From JALOLV01 sp046295175 (GTDB lineage: Bacteria; Bacteroidota; Bacteroidia; Cytophagales; Spirosomataceae): 64,000 nucleotides of DNA. Numbering within the stretch: the first letter of the stretch is position 1; every line of letters begins with the position of its first letter. Below are positions 9,008 to 17,736 of this stretch, piece by piece. The stretch lies in assembly GCA_046295175.1 (NCBI GenBank), contig JBKBNY010000001.1, forward strand, positions 744,001 through 808,000, given 5' to 3'. The notes beneath the pieces were generated by a model. It saw only the letters and a program-made list of their open reading frames with translations. It ran no database searches and was not told the origin of the DNA. The position numbers were made by a program, and so were the translations under genes.

Positions 9008-9122
9008 TTAATGAAGAGGGCTTTTTTTTAAATCATACCGCACTTTGCGTCTTTTACAAAGGTCCTTACCGCTTTTCCTAAGCCACATATTCGGTAATTG
9101 TCAGCCGTCGTATAGGAATAAA

Positions 9123-9142
9123 TCCCTTAAAACCGTGACACG
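9123..9142. repeat. Short dispersed repeat, copy 1 (CCGTGACACGG core)
   Basis: Matches 42453-42472 at 19 of 20 bases. The core CCGTG-A-CACGG is palindromic. The two copies are 33 kb apart in unrelated gaps. Confidence 0.55.
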
Positions 9143-9278
9143 GCTATATGCTAAAATTGGTAAAATTGTAGGTCTGGAGGCCCAGATTCCTCTCTTTTTT
9201 ATTTTATCACAATCTATAATTTAATGTGAACTATGGTTTAGGTTTCTGACTATTAGACATTTCTTCAGTGAAAATACC

Positions 9279-9306
9279 GTATGAACACGCCGTGGCGTGT
9301 TCATAC
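9279..9306. repeat. Perfect palindrome, 13-bp arms, 2-nt centre (copy 1)
   Basis: GTATGAACACGCC-GT-GGCGTGTTCATAC. It shares the core ACAYGCC-nn-GGCRTGT with the palindrome at 25541-25568; the outer arm bases differ but remain complementary in both copies. The 2-nt centre is tight for an RNA hairpin, so a REP-like DNA element is a fair reading. Confidence 0.7.
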
Positions 9307-9430
9307 AAAGAATTTCTATGTATTCTCCAATAATCATATTTCAATAAAAGCATACTTTTGAAATACACAAGATTGTAATAAGCTAATAATCAACCATTTA
9401 CAAAGAACTCAATCCATGACTCACGTTAAT

Positions 9431-9961
9431 TTAATTCTCTTGCAGCTCAGAGATGATGATTTTAGCTTTTTTGGGTTTACGAATCCTGACCGCTAAATTT
9501 TTAAGCAATTTTAATTCGCCGAGATGTTCGATTTCGTGGTTATAAAAAAAGAAGACGTGGTTTTGATTGGTACGAGGTTCGCTGCCCATTTTGAGCCAAC
9601 TTTCTTTGTGCAATTGGTCATCCGAAACCACTTCGAGCAGTTGGTTTATTTTCTCCCCTCTTTTCACAAAATGTTCCAATACCAAATCTAAAGCAGGGTA
9701 AGCATCATTGGGCATGAGTCCTTTGCCTGGCATAAATAGTTCTCTTTCGTTATCAAAAAGCTCAAGCGAAGGGTTTGCATCGAGCAATTTAATAAGCGTA
9801 TTGCGAACAAACGTTATATGTCCGAGATTCCAAATAAAGTGATTGACCTTATCGTAAGGCCTAAAAAATACCTCTTTGGCGTTAATCTCAGAAACAAATT
9901 TCCGAACGCTTTCGGTATTTTGGTTAAATCCTTTTTGGAGTTCTTTTAAGTACGTGTGCAT
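9431..9961 (-). CDS. DinB-family metal-dependent protein
   Basis: 176 residues forming the four-helix DinB/YfiT bundle. Likely metal ligands are the His in FIWNLGHITF near residue 48 and the two His of YNHEIEHLGEL near residues 141-145, the usual H...HxxxH triad. Family members bind a divalent metal and some act as thiol transferases; the substrate here is unknown. The gene stands alone. A second, distinct member of the superfamily is at 61010. Confidence 0.8.
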   Translation of the reverse strand: MHTYLKELQKGFNQNTESVRKFVSEINAKEVFFRPYDKVNHFIWNLGHITFVRNTLIKLLDANPSLELFDNERELFMPGKGLMPNDAYPALDLVLEHFVKRGEKINQLLEVVSDDQLHKESWLKMGSEPRTNQNHVFFFYNHEIEHLGELKLLKNLAVRIRKPKKAKIIISELQEN

Positions 9962-10083
9962 AAAAAATGATTATCATTTATATTCTTTACTCAATAGAAT
10001 ACATAAAATTATCATTTTAAATGTATAGATGAGAACAATGAAGTATTAAAATTTCAAATAAATTGATTCTGCGGTAAGTTTTA

Positions 10084-10629
10084 CTACGACTCATCGGGCA
10101 TTTTTTTGAAACGCCTTCCCGAAGCCATCAACGGGTATTGGTCGTAGATTGTACGAACTATATTTTTGAAATAGTTTTTCTTTGACGAATTTCGATTGAA
10201 AATCCCAGTCGCATAACCACGCCAGACCACCTCACTGGTTTCGGCTTCGATGATAGAAATCATGAGTGTGCCTTCGCCCAAATGGTGGTTTACTGGCTTG
10301 TACGCAGACCTATCGTCCTCGGTCGCAATCCAATTAATCAACGAAGGTTGCTCATAGCCCTTATATCTCAATTTATCGTAATAAATGGCATAGTTTACAT
10401 AGACATTGGGTTTCTGAGCATTAAATTTATAACCTCTCGCACGCATTTGGTATTCGATTGCTTGCTGAATATCCTCGCACAACAAGTTGGTATCTCGTTG
10501 GCAATCTACAAAAGCGTAATTTTTGTATTCTTTAAAATGATTGGAGTACCGATAGTCGTTATCGACAAAAACCCTTGTACAACTCGATAAAGTAATCAAT
10601 AAACCTGCAATTGCCGTGATTGATTTCAT
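10084..10629 (-). CDS. DUF4136 lipoprotein (copy 2 of a tandem pair)
   Basis: 181 residues. The signal peptide ends in the lipobox LITLSSC, so the mature protein begins at Cys 17 and is lipid-anchored. The body follows the DUF4136 plan: VDNDYRYSNHFKEYKNYAF, then EYQMRARGYKF, YKGYEQPSLINWI, GTLMISIIEAETSEVVWRG and a C-terminal YDQYPL. It is clearly paralogous to the next gene upstream (roughly half the residues identical in the aligned core). DUF4136 proteins are small envelope lipoproteins of unknown role. Confidence 0.85.
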   Translation of the reverse strand: MKSITAIAGLLITLSSCTRVFVDNDYRYSNHFKEYKNYAFVDCQRDTNLLCEDIQQAIEYQMRARGYKFNAQKPNVYVNYAIYYDKLRYKGYEQPSLINWIATEDDRSAYKPVNHHLGEGTLMISIIEAETSEVVWRGYATGIFNRNSSKKNYFKNIVRTIYDQYPLMASGRRFKKMPDES

Positions 10630-10761
10630 AGAAGATGGTTTGTTTTAGTTTTTAAGTTTACAAAACATACATAACCTAAAACAAATATGTAGCTACGATG
10701 ATGGCTCGCAACTACATATTTTGAATATTGAATATTAGAGCAGAACTTCTTATTTTGAGAC

Positions 10762-11316
10762 TTAAATATCGTCTATTTTGTGCGGCTTTTCGCCAGCGGC
10801 AAAAAGAGGATATTGGTCGAATATCGTTCGGACGACGCTACGGTAATAATTGACGGGTTTGTTAATCTTTTTATTGAAAACCCCCGAAGCATAACCACGC
10901 CAGATGAGTCGACTGCTTTCGGCATCGAGCAACGACACCAAAATCATTCCTCCACCAAAATGAAACTGTTGGGTTTTGTAGGTATCCTCCAAATCAAAGC
11001 GATTCACCCAACGGTCGAGCGACGGCTGAAAGTAACCTTTGTAATCTACTCGGTCGCGAATGATACTGTAACTCACCAAAAGACCGGGGTCGTTTTCGGT
11101 CATTTTATAACCACGTGCTTTCATTTGGCGACGAATAGCATCTTGAATCTCGGTACAAACAAAGGATGTATCAATTTCGCAGTTTAAGAAATTGTAGGAT
11201 TTGTACTTTGTAAAATCGGTTTCGTAGCTGTAATCATTATCTACCATCAACCGAAGGGTATTACAGCCTGACAAACTAATGATAAGTAAAAAAGCAAATA
11301 AAAGTAACTTTCTCAT
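10762..11316 (-). CDS. DUF4136 lipoprotein (copy 1 of a tandem pair)
   Basis: 184 residues with signal peptide and lipobox LIISLSGC (Cys 18). The motifs match the neighbouring copy: VDNDYSYETDFTKYKSYNF, RRQMKARGYKM, YKGYFQPSLDRWV, GMILVSLLDAESSRLIWRG, FDQYPLFAAGE. The 130-base gap and same orientation indicate a tandem duplication that has since diverged. An operon with copy 2 is plausible. Function unknown; outer-membrane attachment is inferred from the lipobox. Confidence 0.85.
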   Translation of the reverse strand: MRKLLLFAFLLIISLSGCNTLRLMVDNDYSYETDFTKYKSYNFLNCEIDTSFVCTEIQDAIRRQMKARGYKMTENDPGLLVSYSIIRDRVDYKGYFQPSLDRWVNRFDLEDTYKTQQFHFGGGMILVSLLDAESSRLIWRGYASGVFNKKINKPVNYYRSVVRTIFDQYPLFAAGEKPHKIDDI

Positions 11317-11422
11317 ACGCTCTGATTTATAGGATTGAAAAATTCTACTGTATATACGGAAAGATTTGATAATCAGTTGCTTGTACTAATCAAAAATAAT
11401 TTGCGAAATCGAAAAAAGCAAA

Positions 11423-12448
11423 CTATCCGATGTAATATTCTAAGGCTTTTTTCATTTCTTTACCCGAAACCACCACATCATAAAGGCAATTACCGATTCG
11501 GTCAATGATTGAGAATCTTATCTCTTTACCTTTGTTCTTTTTATCTTGTTGGGTCAGTTTGATGATAGACTCAACGTCTTCGGGCTTTATGGCTGCTTTG
11601 CCATAAATCGAAAATATAAACTCTTCGATTTGCAATAATGTTTTTTCATTAATCAATTTTCTTTCAAAGGCAATAAAACTTTCGCAAATCATACCTGCTG
11701 CAATGGCCTCGCCGTGTAGTAATCGGTCTTTTCCTTTGTCTAAAAAGTAAGTTTCGATGGCGTGGCCGAGCGTATGCCCAAAATTCAGAATCTTGCGTAA
11801 GCCTTTTTCGGTTGGGTCTTGTTCAACCACCTTTTTCTTGATTTCGACCGAATGAGCAATCAAATCATCCAAGTTTTGCTCTTCTAAATCATTCCCTTTA
11901 ATCTCATTCCATTTATCGGCGTCTTGAATCAAGCAATGTTTTACGATTTCGGCAAAGCCCGAACGCAACTCGTTTTGTGGAAGGGTTTTCAGAAAAACAG
12001 AATCTATCAAAACCGATTTGGGCAAGGTAAATACCCCAAGATGATTTTTGAAGCCATTGAAATCGATTCCTAATTTGCCACCCACGCTGGCATCTACTTG
12101 CGAGAGCAACGTCGTCGGAATCTGAATAAAGTCGATTCCACGCTTGTAGGTAGCCGCACAAAAACCTCCCATATCGCCGATTACCCCTCCGCCCAAATTT
12201 ATCATCAGAGCGTGGCGGTCGAGTTCGGCATCGGTCATTGCTCCCCAAATCTTCTCACAAGTAGCCAAATTTTTATGATTCTCGCCGCTTGGTACGGTTA
12301 CGAGTTCGTGCTTGGGCAATAGACTTTTGATGGTTGGATAACAATGCTTTTTGGTATTTGTATCGGTCAAAACGATGATTTTTGAATAATCTTTTTGCGA
12401 TAAAAATGCTGGGAGAGATTCTGAAATAGAAGAAATAATTACTGACAT
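11423..12448 (-). CDS. aroB: 3-dehydroquinate synthase
   Basis: 341 residues from MSVIISSISE; the nine-residue extension to 12475 is less likely. The enzyme makes 3-dehydroquinate from DAHP with NAD and a divalent metal, the second step of the shikimate pathway in the cytoplasm. Visible signatures are the NAD-binding LGGGVIGDMGGFCAATYKRG, the PTTLLSQVDASVGGK segment, the metal ligand region RSGFAEIVKHCLI, and the metal-binding NFGHTLGHAIET and LLHGEAIAAGM. It supplies chorismate for the trp genes found 4 kb away, but is not in their operon. Confidence 0.96.
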   Translation of the reverse strand: MSVIISSISESLPAFLSQKDYSKIIVLTDTNTKKHCYPTIKSLLPKHELVTVPSGENHKNLATCEKIWGAMTDAELDRHALMINLGGGVIGDMGGFCAATYKRGIDFIQIPTTLLSQVDASVGGKLGIDFNGFKNHLGVFTLPKSVLIDSVFLKTLPQNELRSGFAEIVKHCLIQDADKWNEIKGNDLEEQNLDDLIAHSVEIKKKVVEQDPTEKGLRKILNFGHTLGHAIETYFLDKGKDRLLHGEAIAAGMICESFIAFERKLINEKTLLQIEEFIFSIYGKAAIKPEDVESIIKLTQQDKKNKGKEIRFSIIDRIGNCLYDVVVSGKEMKKALEYYIG

Positions 12449-12547
12449 GATTGAGATTGCTAAATTGAAACTCAAAAATATCGCTTTTATTTATCGAATC
12501 ATATTTTTTGTTAATTTTCGGCGATAACCAATTCAACCCAATTACTT

Positions 12548-12862
12548 ATGCAGAGAGTTGCTTTTAAGATGAAGCTCCATGAGGGGCAAGCCGAAGAATA
12601 CAAACGCCGCCACGACGAACTCTGGGACGATTTGCGAGATTTACTGAAATCTATTGGTGTTAGTGATTATTCTATTTTTCTGGACGAAGAAACCCATGCT
12701 CTTTTTGGCGTACTGAAAATCGAAGACCCAAAACGACTCGACGAATTGCCCGCTCACCCAGTTATGCAACGTTGGTGGGCATACATGGGCGATATAATGG
12801 ATGCCAACCCCGATAATTCGCCGGTGAGTACTCCGCTGAAAGATGTTTTTTATTTACCTTAA
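12548..12862 (+). CDS. rhaM: L-rhamnose mutarotase
   Basis: 104 residues, the standard length. The enzyme interconverts alpha and beta L-rhamnose so that rhamnose isomerase can use it. Family signatures include RVAFKMKLHEGQAEEYKRRH, ELWDDLRDLLKSIGVSDYSIFLDE and the C-terminal HPVMQRWWAYMGDIMD with the active-site His and Trp residues. It diverges from aroB with a 99-base gap. No other rhamnose gene is in the window. Confidence 0.93.
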   Translation: MQRVAFKMKLHEGQAEEYKRRHDELWDDLRDLLKSIGVSDYSIFLDEETHALFGVLKIEDPKRLDELPAHPVMQRWWAYMGDIMDANPDNSPVSTPLKDVFYLP

Positions 12863-12879
12863 TTTTGTGGTCATAATTT

Positions 12880-12951
12880 GTCAATCAATAGTCAGTCAGT
12901 TGTTAATCAAACTTTTACAACGGAATGGCTACTGATTGACTAATGAATGAC
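12880..12951. repeat. Imperfect long inverted repeat (family D, copy 1)
   Basis: Arms of 21 bases at 12880-12900 and 12931-12951 pair at 18 positions across a 30-base spacer. GTCAATCAATAGTCA at the left arm is the complement of TGACTATTGAWTGAC, also found at 60672-60686. Both copies sit between convergent genes. Confidence 0.5.
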
Positions 12952-12971
12952 ATCTAAATTGTTATAAACAT

Positions 12972-14252
12972 TTACTTCGCTATCTCATACAAAGCCTCTA
13001 TCAACCTATCTAAATCGCGGGTTGTGGTATAAACATGTGGCGTTATCCTGACTCCATCGAGTTTTTCCCACTTGATTGGCGACGTATGAATTTTATATCT
13101 ATTAAATAATTCGGATTCGATTTTGCCAGCGTCCATTCCTTCGACACCGATATGAGCCAAAGCACACGAATAGTCGGCTTTGAGCGAGGTATTCATCTTG
13201 ATTTTTGGCAGTTTGGCGGCTTCTTTTGCCCAATAATCCTTCAAATATCGTAATCTGGCCTCTTTGCGAGCATTGCCAATGGCGTTCTGGAAATTGAGTG
13301 CTACCCCGATGGCCTGCTCAATCATAAACGGACGAGTACCGAGGTTTTCGAACTTGCGAATGTTATCAGAATTTGGTTCGCCATTCGGAATCAACGGAAA
13401 AATCTTACTAATTTTCTCTTTCTTTATCCATAACATCCCCGAACCTATCGGAGCCGAAAGCCATTTATGCAGGCTCGTTCCGTAATAATCTCCGCCCAAA
13501 TCAGGGATTTTATATTCTAAATGAGCAAACGAATGAGCTCCATCAATTAGCACCTCGATTCCTCTTTTGTGGGCTTCATCTGCGATTCGTTTAGAAGGTA
13601 AAATTTGTCCGTTCCAGTTAATGATGTGTGTGATGTGTACGACTCTTGTCTTTGGTGTCATCTTCTCGACAAACTTCCTGACAATCAAATCATTATCTTC
13701 GGATGGTAGGTCTAAATCTATATAGTTTATTTTCAGTCCATCTCTTAGTTCGCGTTGTCGCCACGCATGAAGCATATTTGGGTAATCGTATCGAGTCATC
13801 ACTATTTCGTCGCCTTTTTGAAGCGGCATACCCATGATTACGGTGTCAATTGCTTCGGTAGCATTCCGATTTATCGCAATTTCTTCGGGCGAACAACCCG
13901 CATATTTTGCCAGATTTTCGCGGAGTGGTTCACGCCCTTGGTCGAGAATCCGCCACATAAAATACGACGGTGCTTCGTTGGCATATTTTCCATAACGCTC
14001 GACGGCGTCTTGCACAATCTGCGGAGCGGGGCTAACGCCGCCATTGTTAAGGTTAATTATTTGTGGCGAAACCGTGTAGGCTTGCTGAATATGGTACCAA
14101 TAGTCTTCGTCGGTGGCGAGTTCGGCTGCTGATTTATCGGGCGAAAATTGACTAATTTCAAATAATTTATCGGCCGAAAGTGCCTTTAAAGTTGGTAAAA
14201 GAGTTGCCCCAGTGAGAGCCGTGGCTTTCTGGAAAAATTGACGACGAAGCAT
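12972..14252 (-). CDS. Exported class V aminotransferase-fold PLP enzyme
   Basis: 426 residues with a leader MLRRQFFQKATALTGATLLP that looks like a short Tat or Sec signal. The rest is the class V PLP fold (cysteine desulfurase/isopenicillin N epimerase group): NNGGVSPAP near the start of the domain, AINRNATEAIDT for phosphate binding, VLIDGAHSFAH with the PLP-pairing Asp, and the Schiff-base Lys in YGTSLHKWLSAPIG near residue 263. The reaction cannot be assigned; an export signal on a PLP enzyme of this family is common in Bacteroidota. The gene is convergent with rhaM. Confidence 0.85.
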   Translation of the reverse strand: MLRRQFFQKATALTGATLLPTLKALSADKLFEISQFSPDKSAAELATDEDYWYHIQQAYTVSPQIINLNNGGVSPAPQIVQDAVERYGKYANEAPSYFMWRILDQGREPLRENLAKYAGCSPEEIAINRNATEAIDTVIMGMPLQKGDEIVMTRYDYPNMLHAWRQRELRDGLKINYIDLDLPSEDNDLIVRKFVEKMTPKTRVVHITHIINWNGQILPSKRIADEAHKRGIEVLIDGAHSFAHLEYKIPDLGGDYYGTSLHKWLSAPIGSGMLWIKKEKISKIFPLIPNGEPNSDNIRKFENLGTRPFMIEQAIGVALNFQNAIGNARKEARLRYLKDYWAKEAAKLPKIKMNTSLKADYSCALAHIGVEGMDAGKIESELFNRYKIHTSPIKWEKLDGVRITPHVYTTTRDLDRLIEALYEIAK

Positions 14253-14600
14253 TTATTAGTGAAGGTTTTAGGGTGTTAGATACAAGTTTTCAAGTTACTA
14301 AATTTTAAGATTCATCAGCAAAAAGCATTCATTAAAATTATCAAAAATCCCATAAGAATACGGTTCTGTTTATTCAGTTTTCAGAAATTAGTTGTTAATA
14401 CTCAATTCCAAAAACATCCCAACTTAGCATGGTTAAATTTATTCTAAAATTAATCCTAAGGCTATTTTAGAGGTCCTTTGGGTGGTTTTGGCTTGCATGT
14501 ACACACAATTGATTTGTTCGACGATAAATTCGGTACTTTGGTGGATATGGCTTACCGATTCGATTCTAAAAATCGTCTTCTAAATAACAAATAGCCATAC
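14253..14600. other. 348-base intergenic region, nothing assigned
   Basis: AT-rich gap between divergent genes. No reliable -7 box, gene, tRNA or long repeat was seen. A weak CGATT/AATCG hairpin lies at about 14560-14575, near the start of the glycosyltransferase gene. Confidence 0.4.
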
Positions 14601-15344
14601 ATGCTTACAGAATCCATTTACATTATCCACGCCTTACGAGGCTACGAGTACCACCAAAGAAGGATTGAGAAGTTATTCAAGGAACAAAATCTAAATTTTG
14701 AACTTGTAACCGACGGAGACCCGTCTCTTTTTAGTAGCGATTTGCTTGAGAAGTACTTTGTGGCTGATATTCAGTCAAAATTATCGAAGGGAGTTTTGTC
14801 TTGTACGCTAAATCATATTTTTGCTTACAAGAAAATGGTCGAAAGGCAACAACCGTACGCCATCGTATTTGAAAATGACCCTTATTTTATGGGGAATTTT
14901 TCGGAGGATTTTGAAAAATTAAAGCCTGAAATCGAGAATCTTGAAAAAGGTTTTATTGTTTCGTTAGAGAATAGCACCTTGCGTTTTCCGTCGTATTGGC
15001 AAGAACAGCCTCAAAAGCATTTGTATCAAGCCAAAGCAGGCCGTATGGCAGGAGCTTATTTGATTGATTTGCACGCTGCCGAAAGGATATTGGCCGATTT
15101 AGAAAGCAATAAATGCCATGATGTCATCGACTGGTGGCACAATAGTTTGATTGAGAGAAGCATTTTCAAAATGTATTGGGCGTTTCCGGCTCTCGTTGAG
15201 CAGGGTTCGCACAATGGCAAACTCAATTCTACGATTTCGAGTAAACCCAAAGGATTGATTCGACGAATCAAATGGGTTGCCCAAAAGAATTATAAAACTC
15301 ACATCAAGCGACTAATCAATGAAAAAAGGCTGCTCAACGGCTGA
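14601..15344 (+). CDS. Glycosyltransferase family 25 protein
   Basis: 247 residues. It starts with the family pattern of a short strand (IYIIHALRGYEYHQRRIEKLF) and has SCTLNHIFAYKKMV followed by YAIVFENDPYF, which stands where the usual LEDD metal-binding motif lies; here it reads FEND. A further family motif is AGAYLIDLHAAERIL near residue 150. GT25 enzymes transfer sugars to LPS core or to other envelope polymers. No other polysaccharide gene is adjacent, so the acceptor is open. The basic C-terminus may contact the membrane. Confidence 0.82.
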   Translation: MLTESIYIIHALRGYEYHQRRIEKLFKEQNLNFELVTDGDPSLFSSDLLEKYFVADIQSKLSKGVLSCTLNHIFAYKKMVERQQPYAIVFENDPYFMGNFSEDFEKLKPEIENLEKGFIVSLENSTLRFPSYWQEQPQKHLYQAKAGRMAGAYLIDLHAAERILADLESNKCHDVIDWWHNSLIERSIFKMYWAFPALVEQGSHNGKLNSTISSKPKGLIRRIKWVAQKNYKTHIKRLINEKRLLNG

Positions 15345-15373
15345 TTTTACTCGCATTTTTTAGATTAGATTCG

Positions 15374-15405
15374 ATGTGGCATGGGCAACTATGCCACATT
15401 TTGTT
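15374..15405 (+). terminator. Terminator after the GT25 gene
   Basis: ATGTGGCAT and ATGCCACAT form a 9-bp stem around GGGCAACT, followed by TTTTGTTT. Confidence 0.75.
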
Positions 15406-15481
15406 TAAATACATCCTATATTTTATATTGAAACCAAACATATAAATCGTAATTTTACATCAACATCTATAAACCTCCGAA

Positions 15482-16837
15482 ATGAAGAAAATATTTTTAC
15501 TATCACTCATCAGCATTCAGTTAAACGCACAAAAAATCATTAACCGAGACCCGCAAATCGAAACGATGGTTCGGCAGGTTTCGGGCGATTCGCTCAAAGC
15601 ATACGTTGATAAACTCGTTAGTTTTGGCACGCGAGCAACCCTAAGTACAACAACCGATGCCAAACAAGGAATCGGAGCGGCTCGTAAATGGGTTTTGAGT
15701 AAATTTCAGGAATTTGCTAAGCAATCGGGCGGACGAATGACTGCCGAGATAGAAACTTGGATGCTCAAACCCGATGGCAGAAGAATTGACAAAGAGCATG
15801 AGATTGGCAATGTAATAGCAACGCTCAAAGGCACCGACCCAACCGATAATCGGGTTTTTATTGTCAGTGGGCATATTGATAGCCGTGTAACGGATGTGAT
15901 GAATCGCACTGCCGAGGCTCCCGGAGCCAACGACGACGGCAGTGGAACAGTAGCCGTAATAGAATTGGCGAGAGTCATGGCGAAATCGCAGTTTCCGGCT
16001 ACAATCAAATTTGTGGTTTTTAGTGGCGAAGAGCAAGGTTTACTCGGCTCAAATTACATGGCCGACAAAGCAGCCAAAGATTCGATAAACATCGAAGCTG
16101 TTTTGAACAACGACATCATGGGTTCAAATCACAGCAACGAAACCAATATCATTGATAATACTCGTTTGAGGGTTTTTAGTGAGGGGCTTCCTGCTTTTGA
16201 GATGGATAAACGTGTTGGGGCGATTCGTCAATACGGATGGGAGAATGACGGCAAAGCTCGCCAGTTGGCTCGTTATGTAAAAGAAATCGGCGAAAGATAC
16301 GTTGATAACCTCGAAATCGTGATGATTTATCGCAATGACCGTTTTTTGCGTGGTGGCGACCACACACCATTTGTAACCAAAGGTTTTGCGGCGATTCGTT
16401 TTTCGGAGATGAACGAAAACTTTTTGCATCAACACCAAGATTTAAAAATAGATAAAGGCATTGAGTACGGAGATTTGGCAAAATTCATGGATTTTGAATA
16501 CCTCCGTAAAAATACCGCCGTCAATATGGCAAACCTTGCTAATTTAGCCAAATCACCATCGCAACCGCAAGATGTCATCATTGATGTGCGTGGGCTGGGG
16601 AATTCGACCAATCTGAACTGGAAAGCCCCTAAATCGGGCAAGGTGAAAGGCTATTATGTTTTGATGAGAGAATCGGCAATGCCGTATTGGCAAAAGAAGT
16701 TTTTTACAACAGATTTAAAAATTAGTTTGCCATACTCAAAAGATAATTACTTTTTTGCAGTTCAATCAGTCAGCCAAGACGGCAACGAAGGCCTCCCCGT
16801 AATTCCGAGAGTTGGGCTTCGCAACGCAACCGAATAG
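15482..16837 (+). CDS. Secreted M28-family zinc peptidase
   Basis: 451 residues. The signal peptide MKKIFLLSLISIQLNAQ is followed by an M28 aminopeptidase domain: VSGHIDSR (zinc His), APGANDDGSGT (bridging Asp), FSGEEQGLLGS (catalytic and metal Glu), VLNNDIMGS (Asp) and GGDHTPFVTKGFAAIRF (His). The last 90 residues (from NLNWKAPKSGKVKGYYVL) look like a fibronectin type III domain. It releases N-terminal residues from peptides outside the cytoplasm. It is upstream of trpG with an 80-base gap, but function and the hairpin between them argue for separate transcription. Confidence 0.9.
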   Translation: MKKIFLLSLISIQLNAQKIINRDPQIETMVRQVSGDSLKAYVDKLVSFGTRATLSTTTDAKQGIGAARKWVLSKFQEFAKQSGGRMTAEIETWMLKPDGRRIDKEHEIGNVIATLKGTDPTDNRVFIVSGHIDSRVTDVMNRTAEAPGANDDGSGTVAVIELARVMAKSQFPATIKFVVFSGEEQGLLGSNYMADKAAKDSINIEAVLNNDIMGSNHSNETNIIDNTRLRVFSEGLPAFEMDKRVGAIRQYGWENDGKARQLARYVKEIGERYVDNLEIVMIYRNDRFLRGGDHTPFVTKGFAAIRFSEMNENFLHQHQDLKIDKGIEYGDLAKFMDFEYLRKNTAVNMANLANLAKSPSQPQDVIIDVRGLGNSTNLNWKAPKSGKVKGYYVLMRESAMPYWQKKFFTTDLKISLPYSKDNYFFAVQSVSQDGNEGLPVIPRVGLRNATE

Positions 16838-16852
16838 ATATCACCTTTAAAG

Positions 16853-16888
16853 TCCTTCTCCACGTAGGAGAAGGATTTAGGATGAGGT
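16853..16888. repeat. Palindromic element, TTTAGG.TGAGGT-tail type
   Basis: A 9-bp hairpin TCCTTCTCC/GGAGAAGGA with loop ACGTA, then the tail TTTAGGATGAGGT. It aligns without gaps, 31 of 36 bases, to the complement of 34274-34309 inside tilS. It sits in the gap before trpG, ending 29 bases before the ATG. Confidence 0.75.
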
Positions 16889-16917
16889 ACATAAATTAAT
16901 AACAACCAAGAATAATT

Positions 16918-17484
16918 ATGAAAGTCCTTGTTTTAGATAACTACGATTCGTTTGTCTATAACCTTGTTTATATCATCAAGGATTTAGGACACGACGTTGA
17001 CGTATTCCGCAATGATAAAATCGCTCTCGAAGAAGTTGGCAAATACGATAAAATTTTGCTTTCGCCCGGCCCAGGTATTCCCGAAGAAGCAGGAATTATG
17101 CTCGATGTAATCAAAGAATATGCCCCTACTAAATCAATTTTTGGGGTGTGTTTGGGGCATCAAGCCATCGGTGAGGCTTTTGGTGCTAAACTGCATAACA
17201 TGGGCGAGGTACTCCACGGTGTTACGACCAAATGTATCATCACCGACCCCAACGAAAGGCTTTTTCAGGGAGTTCCTTCCGAAATCGAAGTTTGTCGTTA
17301 TCACTCATGGACGGTCGTCCCTGAGACCATGCCAGCCGATTTGAAGATTACAGCAGTCGATGATAAAGGCTACGTCATGGCCGAAGCACATACCAAATAC
17401 GATGTGAGAGGCGTACAGTTCCACCCCGAAGCGTATCTTACTCAGCACGGTGTAAAGATGGTTGAGAATTGGCTTTTGAATTAA
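16918..17484 (+). CDS. trpG: Anthranilate synthase component II (glutamine amidotransferase)
   Basis: 188 residues of a class I glutamine amidotransferase that hands ammonia to TrpE to make anthranilate from chorismate. The oxyanion motif is LLSPGPGIPEEAG, the nucleophile Cys is in FGVCLGHQAIGEAFG near residue 79, and the His-Glu pair is in GVQFHPEAYLT near residue 169. It could also serve p-aminobenzoate synthase (PabA); its place in front of trpD favours TrpG. The partner trpE is not in the window. Confidence 0.93.
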   Translation: MKVLVLDNYDSFVYNLVYIIKDLGHDVDVFRNDKIALEEVGKYDKILLSPGPGIPEEAGIMLDVIKEYAPTKSIFGVCLGHQAIGEAFGAKLHNMGEVLHGVTTKCIITDPNERLFQGVPSEIEVCRYHSWTVVPETMPADLKITAVDDKGYVMAEAHTKYDVRGVQFHPEAYLTQHGVKMVENWLLN

Positions 17485-17520
17485 GATTTTGGTAAATTTG
17501 GGCATTAAACGAGATGATTT

Positions 17521-17736
17521 ATGACAACAATTCAAATCGAAGTAAAGGATTCATTGGCTCAATCGCTTGGACTGAAGGCTATTCAAGAGCATTTCAGAAA
17601 AGAATTAGAATTGTTAGAAATTGAGTTATTGGCTCAAAAGCTCAATGATTCTATTTCGGTCAGTGGTGTTGATTGGAATGAAGAATTAGAGAACGCTCGA
17701 CGTGATGCATACATCGAATATCAAAATAAAAAATGA
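17521..17736 (+). CDS. Putative antitoxin, partner of the PIN protein
   Basis: A 71-residue acidic, helical protein (KAIQEHFRKELELLEIELLAQ, then DWNEELENARRDAYIEYQ). The size, the 4-base overlap with the PIN-domain gene and the order small-gene-first are typical of a type II toxin-antitoxin pair. No clear DNA-binding motif is visible, so assignment rests on context. It sits inside the trp operon between trpG and trpD. Confidence 0.65.
   Translation: MTTIQIEVKDSLAQSLGLKAIQEHFRKELELLEIELLAQKLNDSISVSGVDWNEELENARRDAYIEYQNKK

Larger units (their letters stand above)
9008..9430. other. 423-base intergenic region with repeats, no gene
   Basis: No credible coding frame. It contains a short dispersed repeat around CCGTGACACGG (9123-9142, second copy at 42453) and a perfect 26/28-base palindrome at 9279-9306. 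A small TCTGG/CCAGA hairpin is at about 9172-9186. It separates two convergent genes. Confidence 0.5.
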
